Shown: positions 44,247 through 53,818, numbered from the stretch's first letter. The stretch is 64,000 nt of DNA from Lewinellaceae bacterium (GCA_020636025.1 JACJYQ010000002.1:310001-374000), one strand, 5' to 3'. Program-made: numbers and translations. Notes: generated by a model not told the origin, from the sequence alone.

Positions 44247-46850
44247 TTATTGCTGAACAACAAGTTTCAGCCACTCGCTTCCCTCGCTATACTTGATTTC
44301 CAGATAGTAAACACCTGCCGCTTGATCGGATAGATCGATGTTTTGTTGTTTCGAACCATCCGAAATTTCCTGATTCAGGAGTTGACGGCCATTGATGTCA
44401 AATACCCGTAAGCCAAGTACCTTTTCCTGTCCATAGAGATTTGACAGAACAAATATTCCGGTGCTGGGATTCGGCATAACCTGCCATTTGTTCACATTCG
44501 CAATGTCATCCGTTCCGGAAGATCCCACTAAGGTATATACGTATTCAGTTGAGCAACCGAATTCATCAGAAACAACAAGGGTATAGACTCCCGGACCCAA
44601 ATTGTAAATATCCTGGGTATCTCCTATTTGGTTTCCATTGGAGTACCAGGTGTAGGTAACATCGTTTCCCCCGGTGGCAATAAATATTATGACGATACTG
44701 CCGTTATTCAATCCAGAACTTGGTTGCGTTACAGTCAAATCGTAAATAATATAGCCATAATTAATGTTGATTATTGAATTTATGTGTGATGATGTACATC
44801 CAGTAGATGCGTCCGTCACAGTGACAAAAAAAGTTCCTCCAAGAGTCACTTCTGGATTCGATTCATCAGACTCAAAACCATTTGGTCCAGACCAGTGAAA
44901 AATAGGATCGCTGGCATTTGTTTCACAATTCAGCATTATTGGATTAAAACAATAAATGGTGTCAAATTGAATGAAGGCAGACGGGCTTTGCCGGTTTAGG
45001 TATAAGAAAGTGCTATCTGTATTGGTGCATAAACCTTCGGTAATTATTGTTAGCATATACATTCCTGTATCAGTAACAACAGGGTTTTGCTCATTACTCA
45101 TAAAGCCATTGGGTCCTGTCCAGCTAAATTCAGCAATTTGACTGGTTGTGCTGCATATTAATTGTCCAATTGAATCCACGCAAGTAAGCGTATCGGGGGT
45201 AAGCATGATGTCCGGTGTTCCTCCTATCTGTTCTACCATAACCGAATCGAACCCGGTGCAGCCATCAATAGTAGACACCGCGAGAAAATATTGGCCCAGT
45301 TCACTAACAGGTGCATTGGGCAGAGTAGAGACAATCCCGCTTGGGCCAGTCCATTCATAGGTTGCATTCACATCATCATAGCTGGAGAACAACAATAGTG
45401 GGTCGAAACTACATCCTTCTGTCTCACCTTCTATGGATACCAAAATATGAGCCGTATCCTGAACGACCATTAAAGTATCAGATTTCATACAGATCAGACC
45501 GCCATCATCTACAGTAGTGGTGAGCACATAAGTACCGGGAGAAGTAACCAAAAGCGTGTCTGCATTACCAAGAACCTGGCCCGTAGTGTCGGTCCATTCT
45601 TTTTGCCCGGATGATGCGGCAGAATTAAGTACTATAAAATCATCGTGGCAAAACAATCCCGGCGGACCTTGTATGTCGGCAACCGGCTTCAGCACCACGA
45701 GATTAAAATAAACCGTGCTGTCGCAGCCATAGGAAGTACTTAGGGTGGCGGCCTGGTTTCCTTCGGTACAAAATTCAATTCCTCCAACTTCAAAACATTC
45801 GCCCTCACAAATATACACCGGACCTAAAAAGGTAAATACCGGAGGATAAACCGTAACTATTTGATGTACAACACTATCGCAACCAATTTGCGCCTGATAA
45901 ACACCTGAAATGAGATCATAAACACCCGGATTTTCCAAAACGTATTGAGAGTCTCCAGGCCATGTGTAGGGCAACTCATCATCGCATACAGTCAGTGGTG
46001 GTAAATAGTTTTCAATGATCGGCTGGAGCTCAACACTTAAACAGGAGAAGTTTGATGCCGGATTACAGTCATTTTGGCATTGTAGACAAACATTACCACC
46101 ATTGTTACCAAATGTTATCGTTACTGTAGTTCCCTCTGGTGCTGGCACAAATAGATTATTTCCTCCTCCGTTGATGGAAGATCCCGGCGGAGCGCTCCAA
46201 TGGTAAGTACCTGCGCCAAAAGTTGTGGGTACAGAATATACTGCGGTTGCTCCAGCGCAAACCGTCGTTGGCCCGCTGGGTTGTTCCGGTTGTTGTGGTA
46301 GAGGCGGTGTAGCAGAGCCACTTATAACATTTATCTGAAAGTCACATACATCTGAAACCCAACCATCTATCATGAGCCAGTAGGTTTTACCGGGTTCAAA
46401 CCCAGAGTAGCCCAGGTTCAACGAAATATCACCACAACCTCCACAACCGGGATTGCAGGCAAGTGCAAAATTGTCATCACATTCGTCCAAAATTGACACT
46501 TGAAGTCCATCGCCATTCACACAGTTTGAAGGAACAACTTCAAACTCAATTCCGTAAGTGCCGGCAACAAAACCATACCAAACGTCATTGTGAACGGCTA
46601 TTGACGGACAGCCGGATTCGCCCCCTGTAACAGGAACAGAGTTGTTTCCTTCCAAACCATCTATATTACAATATACGCAGCTGTTGTTGCAGGATAGGCC
46701 ACCGGGGGGTGGAGGGTCCGGACAGGTTTGCCCGGTAAAAACTTCTCCGGGACTTTCGTATTCCGGGGCTGCTGTGGTGTTTGATTGTTGGGAAAAAAGA
46801 AACTGGGAAATAAAGGAAAGCAAAAAGGAAATAAGGAATCGTTGGGTCAT
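44247..46850 (-). CDS. T9SS-secreted multi-domain Ig-like protein
   Basis: 867 residues with a signal peptide (MTQRFLISFLLSFISQFLFSQ). Residues ~25-185 form a beta-rich domain with many Cys (CNNSCVYCNIDGLEGN, LACNPGCGGCGDISLNLG), probably disulphide-bonded. Residues ~190-760 hold repeated Ig/PKD-type modules, several with the phrase SWTGPNGFMSNEQNPVVTDTG. A last SprB-like module (GSDVTYTWYS region, VYTLVVSDEFGCSTEYVY) precedes a T9SS type A domain (VMPNPSTGIFVLSNL to EWLKLVVQQ). Likely a cell-surface adhesin; no enzyme motif seen. Confidence 0.86.
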   Translation of the reverse strand: MTQRFLISFLLSFISQFLFSQQSNTTAAPEYESPGEVFTGQTCPDPPPPGGLSCNNSCVYCNIDGLEGNNSVPVTGGESGCPSIAVHNDVWYGFVAGTYGIEFEVVPSNCVNGDGLQVSILDECDDNFALACNPGCGGCGDISLNLGYSGFEPGKTYWLMIDGWVSDVCDFQINVISGSATPPLPQQPEQPSGPTTVCAGATAVYSVPTTFGAGTYHWSAPPGSSINGGGNNLFVPAPEGTTVTITFGNNGGNVCLQCQNDCNPASNFSCLSVELQPIIENYLPPLTVCDDELPYTWPGDSQYVLENPGVYDLISGVYQAQIGCDSVVHQIVTVYPPVFTFLGPVYICEGECFEVGGIEFCTEGNQAATLSTSYGCDSTVYFNLVVLKPVADIQGPPGLFCHDDFIVLNSAASSGQKEWTDTTGQVLGNADTLLVTSPGTYVLTTTVDDGGLICMKSDTLMVVQDTAHILVSIEGETEGCSFDPLLLFSSYDDVNATYEWTGPSGIVSTLPNAPVSELGQYFLAVSTIDGCTGFDSVMVEQIGGTPDIMLTPDTLTCVDSIGQLICSTTSQIAEFSWTGPNGFMSNEQNPVVTDTGMYMLTIITEGLCTNTDSTFLYLNRQSPSAFIQFDTIYCFNPIMLNCETNASDPIFHWSGPNGFESDESNPEVTLGGTFFVTVTDASTGCTSSHINSIININYGYIIYDLTVTQPSSGLNNGSIVIIFIATGGNDVTYTWYSNGNQIGDTQDIYNLGPGVYTLVVSDEFGCSTEYVYTLVGSSGTDDIANVNKWQVMPNPSTGIFVLSNLYGQEKVLGLRVFDINGRQLLNQEISDGSKQQNIDLSDQAAGVYYLEIKYSEGSEWLKLVVQQ

Positions 46851-47017
46851 GATTCAAAAGTTTAGGGTTTGATAAGTAGTTGTGTGTGTTATCTGTATTT
46901 TTTAATATAAAAAGCAGATAATGTGTTAAAGGCAAATAACATACCACCAATTTAAATACAAAAAATACAATAGCTTAATTGTCGGGTAAATGGCAGAAAA
47001 TAATTTTACAAACAGCG

Positions 47018-48997
47018 CTATTTTGCCTTTTTCTTTTTCGCAGTATCCGACTTTTTCACAGCAGTTTCCTTCACTTCAGTGGTTTTCTTTTTAGGTGGTT
47101 TACCCCCTTCAAAAACCATAACCGCCAGTGGAGGCAAGGTAAACCCAACTGAATACTCCTGCCCGTGCATATCCTCCTTTTTCGCGGTCACTGCGCCATT
47201 GGAAATTCCACTGCCGCCGAAAGCTTTATCGTCGCTGTTTAATACTTCCGTCCATTTACCGCCATAAGGCACTCCAACCCGATAATCTTCCATGGTATTG
47301 GCGTTAAAATGGCATATTACCAACAGCACCGGGTCCGTGTCATCTCCCTTTCGAAGATAACAAACCACCGAGTTTTCCGTATCCGCACCAGAGATCCATT
47401 CGTAGCCTTCACTTGAGAAGCCTTTTTTCCAGAGCGCCGGCCTTGATACATAAAACTGATTGAGCGCTTTCACCCAATCCTGTATTCCCTTGTGGAATTC
47501 ATATTCCAATAAAGGCCATTGAACACCCAGATCGTGGCTCCACTCAGTACTTTGTCCTATTTCACCACCCATGAACAGAATTTGCGTTCCCGGGTGCATC
47601 CATTGATGTCCGTATAAGGCTCGAAGGTTGGCAAATTTCTGCCATTCATCTCCCGGCATTTTGTACAACAGGGATGATTTCATGTGCACCACTTCATCGT
47701 GACTGAGAGGCAACATAAACCTTTCGGAAAATGCATAATCGATGGAGAATGTAATTTCATTCTGATGAAAGCGGCGGAATATCAGCGGCCTTTTGAAGTA
47801 GGTAAGCGAATCGTGCATCCATCCCATCATCCACTTTTGCCCAAAGCCAAGACCTCCTTCGGAAGCAGGGTGGGTGACTTTTGGGAAAGCCGTGCTTTCC
47901 TCGGCGATGGTTTCGATGCCCGGGTAACTACCATAGGCCGCTTCATTGAAATCCTTAAAAAAGCTGATGGCCTCCAGATTTTCGCGTCCCCCATGAATAT
48001 TGGGCATCCATTCTCCTTCTTTTCGGGAATAGTCATGATAAAGCATGGAAGCAACTGCGTCTACGCGCAAACCATCGGCGTGATATTTATCCAGCCAGAA
48101 AAGTGCATTGGAAATCAGAAAACTGCGCACCTCGTTGCGTCCGTAATCAAACACGTAACTGTTCCAGTCGGGATGATACCCGCGACGCATATCGGCATAT
48201 TCATACAGATGTGTTCCATCAAAAAAGTACAACCCATGGATGTCACCCGGAAAATGGGAAGGAACCCAATCAAGAATTACCCCGATTCCTTCAGCATGAA
48301 ATTTATCGATGAGGTACATCAGATCTTCCGGATCACCGGAGCGGCTTGTGGGGGCAAAAAAGCCCGTAACCTGATATCCCCAGGATGGAAAATAGGGGTG
48401 TTCCATCACAGGCATCAGTTCTACGTGCGTAAAGCCCATTTCTTTCACATAAGGCACCAGATCATCCGCAAGCTCGCGGTAGCTAAGCGAGCGGTTGCCA
48501 TCTTTTTCAATTTTCTTCCAGGAGCCCGGATGCACTTCATATACAGACCATGGCTTCGGTTTTCCGACCCCTTCGCGTCTTGTTTTCAACCATTTTTCGT
48601 CCTTCCAGTCATGATCGAAACTCCACACTACGGATGCCGTTTGAGGTGGTGTTTCCCAGCGAAAAGAAAAGGGGTCCCCTTTGTCGAGCGCTATGCCGTG
48701 CTTGGTTTTTATGTGGTATTTATAAACCGTGCCCTTTTCCAAACCGGCGATAAACCCTTCCCAAATACCGCTGCTATCCCAGCGAGGTTTTAGTTGGTGG
48801 CTCTCCGGATTCCAATTGTTGAAATTTCCGGTAACAGATACACTCTTCGCATTTGGCGCCCACACGGCGAAATACACACCTTTTTGCCCCTGATGCTCTA
48901 CCAGGTGGCTGCCCATTTTTTCATATAAACGAAAATGTTTTCCGCTGCGAAAAAGATCAATGTCGTAATCTGTAAGTAGAGAAAAAGGCTTAACCAT
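47018..48997 (-). CDS. glgB: 1,4-alpha-glucan branching enzyme
   Basis: 659 residues. CBM48 domain at ~35-125 (GVYFAVWAPNAKSVSVTGNFN), then the GH13 catalytic barrel: DWVPSHFPGDIHG, the nucleophile region DGLRVDAVASMLYHDYSRK, acid/base Glu in TIAEESTAFP, and LPLSHDEVVHMKSSLL. The C-terminal all-beta domain ends near YSVGFTLPPLAVMVFEGG, followed by a ~25-residue Lys-rich tail (KPPKKKTTEVKETAVKK). The enzyme creates alpha-1,6 branches in glycogen. No glgA, glgC or glgP is in the window. The basic tail is not part of the common fold. Confidence 0.94.
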   Translation of the reverse strand: MVKPFSLLTDYDIDLFRSGKHFRLYEKMGSHLVEHQGQKGVYFAVWAPNAKSVSVTGNFNNWNPESHQLKPRWDSSGIWEGFIAGLEKGTVYKYHIKTKHGIALDKGDPFSFRWETPPQTASVVWSFDHDWKDEKWLKTRREGVGKPKPWSVYEVHPGSWKKIEKDGNRSLSYRELADDLVPYVKEMGFTHVELMPVMEHPYFPSWGYQVTGFFAPTSRSGDPEDLMYLIDKFHAEGIGVILDWVPSHFPGDIHGLYFFDGTHLYEYADMRRGYHPDWNSYVFDYGRNEVRSFLISNALFWLDKYHADGLRVDAVASMLYHDYSRKEGEWMPNIHGGRENLEAISFFKDFNEAAYGSYPGIETIAEESTAFPKVTHPASEGGLGFGQKWMMGWMHDSLTYFKRPLIFRRFHQNEITFSIDYAFSERFMLPLSHDEVVHMKSSLLYKMPGDEWQKFANLRALYGHQWMHPGTQILFMGGEIGQSTEWSHDLGVQWPLLEYEFHKGIQDWVKALNQFYVSRPALWKKGFSSEGYEWISGADTENSVVCYLRKGDDTDPVLLVICHFNANTMEDYRVGVPYGGKWTEVLNSDDKAFGGSGISNGAVTAKKEDMHGQEYSVGFTLPPLAVMVFEGGKPPKKKTTEVKETAVKKSDTAKKKKAK

Positions 48998-49005
48998 GGT
49001 AGTTA

Positions 49006-49158
49006 ATTAGCTAATGTGATAATGTGATAATTAGCTAATGATATAATCAGCTAACCTGCCGGAATTGTAAATGTAAATCGGCAAAAACAATCAAAGGCTA
49101 AAGTAATCACCTTGTACTTAAAACATTAGCTAATTATCACATTATCACATTAGCTAAT
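49006..49158. repeat. 34-bp perfect inverted repeat between glgB and the Crp/Fnr gene
   Basis: 49006-49039 and 49125-49158 are exact reverse complements (34 of 34), separated by 85 bases. Both are built from ATTAGCTAAT and GTGATAAT. The element fills the gap between two divergent promoters; the same short motif occurs at 31257-31285. Confidence 0.92.
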
Positions 49159-49278
49159 TACATAATTGCCTCATTATCAAATTAATTAATTAACTTATCT
49201 ATTTATCCTTGGCACAATTTTGGTGCAATTTTTACTTGCCTCCCCAATTTATTAATCAAAACCAAACAGTCATCCCGC

Positions 49279-49959
49279 ATGAATGGACAATCTACCCATG
49301 CAGTGCTGCACGGTTTTCCGCTTTTGGCCTCTCTTTCCGAATCCGAATTACAACGGCTGGAATCAATGGTTGAAAGGAAAACCGCTCCCAGGCACACCCT
49401 TATTTATTTGGCCGATGAGCCCAGCGATTATTTGTGTTTACTCGCCAGCGGTTCCGTTAAAATTGGGATTTACTCTCCCGACGGCAGGGAAATCATCAAA
49501 AGTATTCAACACCCATTAACCGTTTTCGGAGAGTTGGGACTTACCGGAGAGCAAAAGCGATCTGAATTTGCGGCTGCCATGAGCCGCGATGTGGATTACT
49601 ATGTCATCAAGGTGGAAGATTTCAAGTATCTGATGCAACAGAATTTCAGGCTTGCTCAATCTGTTATGCTTTGCCTGGGCGAACGCCTTAGAAAAGCTGA
49701 AAGACATTGGGAATCTCTGATCCTGAAAGATGTAAGATCCCGCATTGTTGATTTCTTAAAAGAGAGCGCTGGAGAAAGAGGCCGCCAGGTCGGTTACGAA
49801 ACGCTCGTAAAACATGGTTTAACGCAACAAGACATTGCTAATCTCGTTGGCGCAAGCCGACAAACCGTTACCGCCATTCTGAACGAACTGCGCAAATCAA
49901 ATCTGATCCATTTTAACCGAAATACCATCCTGATCAGGGATATGGATAAGTTGAATTGA
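49279..49959 (+). CDS. Crp/Fnr-family transcription regulator
   Basis: 226 residues. Cyclic-nucleotide-binding beta-roll at ~15-130 (DYLCLLASGSVKIGIYSPDG), with FGELGLTG and Arg94-Ser95 aligned to the phosphate-binding cassette of cAMP-binding CRP. A dimerisation helix follows (~120-150), then a winged helix with recognition region LTQQDIANLVGASRQTVTAI (181-200). The N-terminal Cys cluster of FNR is absent. The effector is not known. It is divergent from glgB, so it may control that gene; inference only. Confidence 0.93.
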   Translation: MNGQSTHAVLHGFPLLASLSESELQRLESMVERKTAPRHTLIYLADEPSDYLCLLASGSVKIGIYSPDGREIIKSIQHPLTVFGELGLTGEQKRSEFAAAMSRDVDYYVIKVEDFKYLMQQNFRLAQSVMLCLGERLRKAERHWESLILKDVRSRIVDFLKESAGERGRQVGYETLVKHGLTQQDIANLVGASRQTVTAILNELRKSNLIHFNRNTILIRDMDKLN

Positions 49960-49980
49960 TGATCACAGATTATTTGTTTC

Positions 49981-50027
49981 AAAAGCGGCTTCGGGAATTG
50001 ATTTCCGGAGCCGCTTTTAATTTTTTA
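49981..50027 (+). terminator. Terminator of the Crp/Fnr gene
   Basis: AAAAGCGGCTTCGG (49981-49994) pairs with CCGGAGCCGCTTTT (50005-50018), 13 of 14 with a wobble, and AATTTTTT follows. It lies 22 bases after the stop codon. Confidence 0.88.
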
Positions 50028-50470
50028 TCAGGCCAGATGTTTCCTCACAAGGACCAAATTTACCCTCATATTAAGCGTGTGTGAATATTGAAACACCCAT
50101 GCCTAAAAATCGTATTTAAATTTTTCCGCATAAAAAAAAGCATTACATTTACGGGACAGCAATAATCTTGAAAAGTTGTTTCCCCATATTTATACCTCAG
50201 GTTTCGCATTTGTATTTTTCCTGAATTTTTGAGTTAAAACTGACTCTTTTTAGCTGAAACCCTCCCCACAATCCACCCGTATAGCTTTGTTGTGATTTGT
50301 TGAAAAATAACAAATTACATATACTTATTTTTCAAAACAGGTATTTTTACCCGCTTTGGCAAGTAGTAATACCCGCATGTCAAAACGAGCATTAATGCGC
50401 TTGACTTCAGGGTAGTTTTAATCCCAATTTTGCGCTACTATTTTTCATCCTAATACAAACAATCTTCATT
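50028..50470. other. Long leader region with an 11-bp inverted repeat
   Basis: No gene is seen in these ~440 bases. TTGAAAAATAA (50300-50310) and TTATTTTTCAA (50325-50335) form a perfect dyad with a 14-base spacer, a possible operator or hairpin upstream of the cytochrome c gene. The sequence is otherwise AT-rich. Confidence 0.5.
50401..50432 (+). promoter_or_regulatory. Possible Bacteroidota-type promoter of the cytochrome c gene
   Basis: TTG (50401-50403), 21 bases, then CAATTTTG (50425-50432), one mismatch from the TAnnTTTG -7 consensus of the Bacteroidota housekeeping sigma factor, 38 bases before the ATG. Weak evidence. Confidence 0.3.
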
Positions 50471-51925
50471 ATGGAAACAACCTTCAAAACAAAGCTCATT
50501 TGCGCATTTTTCAGTCTTATTTCAGTCTTCTTCTTTGCCTGTGGAGGCGGTACTCCCAACACCGAGACAGAAACGACTACCCAAACCGCCGGCATCAAAG
50601 CCGTTCCCCTTCCAACCAACATTGTACCCGGATTTAAATTTCCGGAAGACAGCACTGTGATTCTCAACGACTGGTTGAGAAATTTTGCAACACAACCACC
50701 TTTCGACACCGTAAGTATTTACAAACACGCCTGGGGAATCTGGGCCGGCCTCACCGCCAAATCCGGCGAATCATACGATGGGCAGGACTTGCTTGTGTAT
50801 GAAACATGGCCGGGAATTACTGACATTCGCACGATGGTCGCCGAGGGTAAAACCGATTGTCCCACTCGCTCGGGCCATGCCAAGCTGGCCAGAGCCAACC
50901 AGTTCGACCACGCAGCTGCCTTGATGAAATTAAATAATACTGGTGGCTCGATAGACCGGAACCCTGGATTTTGGGTGTCGGTGAGTTATGATCCCACGGC
51001 CGCTTGTCACGCAACCAAATATCAGTTGCTGAATCCTGCCGTGCTGAATAAGAAAATGGTGAAAGGCGGGATTGGAGCCATTGAGCCATTCCCTAATACG
51101 GCCATTACCATAAAACCAAGTTACATGGTAGGGCATGTGGCGGATTCCCTGATCAAAATTCCGGCATGGCCTGGTCCGCCTTCTCCTTCCAAAAATTTTC
51201 CAGACAAAGAATGGAATAGCTGGGTGTATGTGGATGTTAATAACCGGCAACCGGCCGATAAAAAAATTGTTCCGGCGCCAACAGATAACCCGACACCGGA
51301 AGAAATCGCCGCGGCAACATGTAATCTCAATGAGTTTATCTATTTTAAACTGAACAAGGAAGCCGCTGACTATATCAACGCCCAGGATTCAACACAAGGT
51401 GTACAAGCGGTTGCTGGAGACCTGGCTTTGCTGGTGGCCATGCACGTTGCTACCAAGGAGATTTCAAACTGGGTTTGGCAAACATTTTTCTGGTCTCATA
51501 ACGCCGACAACCCTGCATCCCCAAGTAATGCTGTAGCGGCCGGATTACGCCCAAGCGAACTACAAGGTGCCGCCAGCCATTACGCAGTTTCGATTGCGTA
51601 TTCCATGACTGTTCCAAATCAGCCCATAACAGGAGGTACAAACAGTGGCATGAAGCCGGTAATTGGATATAACCCTTATCTGGAGCCAAGTCTTGGACAG
51701 ATAAATGGTGATGGTCCAGGTCAGTTTCCAAACAAGCTGAATCCTGCATTCAAGTGGGGTGTTCAATCCAATTGCATGAGTTGCCATGCCCTGGCGGCCT
51801 ATCCGGATAATGGTGATGTATATTCAGCAGATCAATACATAAGCCTCGACGATCCCTATTATATGGATAAAGTGCAGCTGGATTTTGCCTGGTCGATCAA
51901 GGATAATTTGCTCCCGGCTAAGTAA
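50471..51925 (+). CDS. Monohaem cytochrome c-like lipoprotein
   Basis: 484 residues with a lipoprotein signal (LISVFFFACGGG; Cys24 lipidated). Residues ~45-420 form a large soluble domain with several conserved-looking aromatic blocks (YKHAWGIWAGLTAKSGE, WNSWVYVDVNNRQPADKK, VWQTFFWSHNADNP). A single haem-attachment motif CMSCH lies at 435-439, with HALAAYPDNGD after it. The arrangement recalls cytochrome c family lipoproteins of Bacteroidota, probably periplasmic. The redox partner is unknown. A terminator separates it from the collar-gene array downstream. Confidence 0.82.
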   Translation: METTFKTKLICAFFSLISVFFFACGGGTPNTETETTTQTAGIKAVPLPTNIVPGFKFPEDSTVILNDWLRNFATQPPFDTVSIYKHAWGIWAGLTAKSGESYDGQDLLVYETWPGITDIRTMVAEGKTDCPTRSGHAKLARANQFDHAAALMKLNNTGGSIDRNPGFWVSVSYDPTAACHATKYQLLNPAVLNKKMVKGGIGAIEPFPNTAITIKPSYMVGHVADSLIKIPAWPGPPSPSKNFPDKEWNSWVYVDVNNRQPADKKIVPAPTDNPTPEEIAAATCNLNEFIYFKLNKEAADYINAQDSTQGVQAVAGDLALLVAMHVATKEISNWVWQTFFWSHNADNPASPSNAVAAGLRPSELQGAASHYAVSIAYSMTVPNQPITGGTNSGMKPVIGYNPYLEPSLGQINGDGPGQFPNKLNPAFKWGVQSNCMSCHALAAYPDNGDVYSADQYISLDDPYYMDKVQLDFAWSIKDNLLPAK

Positions 51926-51969
51926 TCAACCCCGAAGCTCTGAAAAAGAAATTATGGAAGGAAGATTTG

Positions 51970-52002
51970 CGAGGGTGCGATGCAAGATTGCCCCTCGTTT
52001 TT
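51970..52002 (+). terminator. Terminator after the cytochrome c gene
   Basis: CGAGGG (51970-51975) and CCCTCG (51992-51997) followed by TTTTTCCCTTTTT. Confidence 0.55.
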
Positions 52003-52056
52003 CCCTTTTTCTATAGGTAAGAATTTGCAACATCTTTTCACTAAAACATTCAAAAT

Positions 52057-52602
52057 ATGACACCTTTTCTTGGTCAAATTATGGCAGTTGGATTCAACTT
52101 CGCGCCTCGTGGGTGGGCGTTATGTGCCGGCCAGCTACTATCTATTGCTGAAAACACAGCACTCTATTCACTTTTAGGCACTACGTATGGTGGTGATGGA
52201 AGAACCACTTTCGCATTGCCAGATCTTCGCGGGCGATGTGCCATTGGCATGGGTCAGGGCTCTGGCCTTACCAACAGACCAGAAGGACAAAAAGGTGGTG
52301 TAGAAGCTGAAACCCTTACTTCTAACCAATTACCTTCTCACTCACACGCCGTTACTGTAGATGCCAAAGTACAGGTGGGCACTTCCAACCCAAATACAGA
52401 TGAGCCGAATAATGCTTTTTTGACTACTTCCAGTAATGATTTTTATGCCAGCGCAGGTGCTGCCGGTAACAATCTGGGTGGCGTATCGGCAACAGCTACT
52501 GCGGCCAATACCGGTGGAAGTCAACCAATCAATGTGATGCAACCTTTCCTCACAATTAATTACATCATCGCCCTGCAAGGAGTTTTCCCTTCAAGAGGCT
52601 AA
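52057..52602 (+). CDS. Tail-collar domain protein, copy 1
   Basis: 181 residues. The whole protein is a Phage Tail Collar domain of the microcystin-dependent-protein (MdpB) type: QIMAVGFNFAPRGWALCAGQ, LLGTTYGGDGRTTFALPDLRGR, then LPSHSHAVTV, and INVMQPFLTINYIIALQG at the end. No signal peptide and no transmembrane segment. Related domains in Bacteroidota are found in cargo of contractile-tail-like systems and in free proteins of unknown function. No other tail gene is present here. It is the first of three paralogues with exactly the same length. Confidence 0.9.
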   Translation: MTPFLGQIMAVGFNFAPRGWALCAGQLLSIAENTALYSLLGTTYGGDGRTTFALPDLRGRCAIGMGQGSGLTNRPEGQKGGVEAETLTSNQLPSHSHAVTVDAKVQVGTSNPNTDEPNNAFLTTSSNDFYASAGAAGNNLGGVSATATAANTGGSQPINVMQPFLTINYIIALQGVFPSRG

Positions 52603-52664
52603 TGGTTTTAAATAACCCTGCCGAGCTAATCAATTTTTCATTCTAAAATTCGAAATCTTTTAAT

Positions 52665-53210
52665 ATGGAACCTTTTATTGGTCAAATAATGGCGGTTGGA
52701 TTCAACTTCGCTCCAGTTGGTTGGGCTTTTTGTGCCGGACAACTCTTACCTATCTCTCAAAACCAGGCACTCTTTTCACTGTTGGGAACCACGTACGGTG
52801 GTGACGGAAGAACCACTTTCGCACTGCCAGATCTTCGCGGACGCTGTGCCATTGGCATGGGGCAAGGCCCTGGATTATCCCCCAGAAATGAGGGACAAAA
52901 AGGCGGTGTAGAAAGTGAAGTGATCTCCAGCAACCAAATGCCGTCTCACTCTCATGTCATCAGTGTTGATGCCAAAGTACAGGTGGGTACTTCTAACCCA
53001 AATACGGATGAACCGAATAATGCATTTCTGACTACTTCCAGTAATGATTTCTATGCCAGCGCGGGTGCTGCCGGAAACAATCTGGGTGGCGTTTCGGCAA
53101 CGGCCACTGCTGGTAATACCGGTGGAAATCAGCCAATCAATGTCATGCAACCGTACATCGCGATTAATTACATTATTGCCCTGCAAGGTATTTTCCCTTC
53201 AAGAAGCTAG
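52665..53210 (+). CDS. Tail-collar domain protein, copy 2
   Basis: 181 residues, the same architecture as copy 1 and starting exactly 608 bases after it. The middle of the protein (AKVQVGTSNPNTDEPNNAFL to GGVSATATAGN) is nearly identical to the other two copies, while the first 60 residues and the loop before LPSHSH (PGLSPRNEGQKGGVESEV) differ. The 62-base spacer before it shares its 3' part with the next spacer (TTTTTCATTCTAAAATTCG), so each gene carries the same upstream signal. Function unknown. Confidence 0.9.
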   Translation: MEPFIGQIMAVGFNFAPVGWAFCAGQLLPISQNQALFSLLGTTYGGDGRTTFALPDLRGRCAIGMGQGPGLSPRNEGQKGGVESEVISSNQMPSHSHVISVDAKVQVGTSNPNTDEPNNAFLTTSSNDFYASAGAAGNNLGGVSATATAGNTGGNQPINVMQPYIAINYIIALQGIFPSRS

Positions 53211-53272
53211 TGTGAGCATAGAACCCTGTTGACCTGATTAATTTTTCATTCTAAAATTCGAAATCTCTTAAT

Positions 53273-53818
53273 ATGGAACCTTTTATTGGTCAAATAATGG
53301 AAGTTGGATTCAACTTCGCTCCACGTGGATGGGCTTTTTGCAATGGTCAGTTATTACCAGTTTCCCAATACAGTGCACTCTTTTCACTTTTAGGTACTAC
53401 GTATGGTGGTGACGGAAGAACCACTTTCGCATTGCCAGATCTTCGCGGACGCTGTGCCATTGGCATGGGACATGGCCCAGGCCTAACAGACAGACGTGAA
53501 GGAGCTAACGGTGGGGTAGAAAGTGAAATCATCTCCAGCAGCCAAATGCCATCACATTCACACGTTGTCACAGTAGATGCCAAAGTACAGGTGGGTACCT
53601 CTAACCCAAATACGGATGAACCGAATAAAGCATTTTTGACTACTTCCAGCAATGATTTTTATGCCAGCGCGGGTGCTGCCGGAAACAATTTGGGAGGCGT
53701 GTCGGCAACGGCAACCGCAGGAAATACCGGCGCAAACCAACCGATTAATGTGATGCAACCCTTCCTGGTAGTTAACTACATCATAGCCCTGGAGGGAATT
53801 TACCCCAGCCGTTCATAA
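53273..53818 (+). CDS. Tail-collar domain protein, copy 3
   Basis: 181 residues, starting exactly 608 bases after copy 2. It keeps QIMEVGFNFAPRGWAFCNGQ and DLRGRCAIGMGHGPGL, and ends VMQPFLVVNYIIALEGIYP. The difference DEPNKAFL in place of DEPNNAFL and the divergent first third separate it from its neighbours. A strong hairpin with T-run follows, which suggests the three genes form one unit ended here. Confidence 0.9.
   Translation: MEPFIGQIMEVGFNFAPRGWAFCNGQLLPVSQYSALFSLLGTTYGGDGRTTFALPDLRGRCAIGMGHGPGLTDRREGANGGVESEIISSSQMPSHSHVVTVDAKVQVGTSNPNTDEPNKAFLTTSSNDFYASAGAAGNNLGGVSATATAGNTGANQPINVMQPFLVVNYIIALEGIYPSRS

Noticed and set aside
47684..48793. 369-codon plus-strand frame
   Set aside because: It is antisense to glgB, whose motifs and codon use are clear; the translation has no domain and is rich in rare residues.
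52057..53818. Prophage or contractile tail cluster
   Set aside because: Only collar domains are present; no capsid, sheath, baseplate, integrase or lysis gene was seen nearby.
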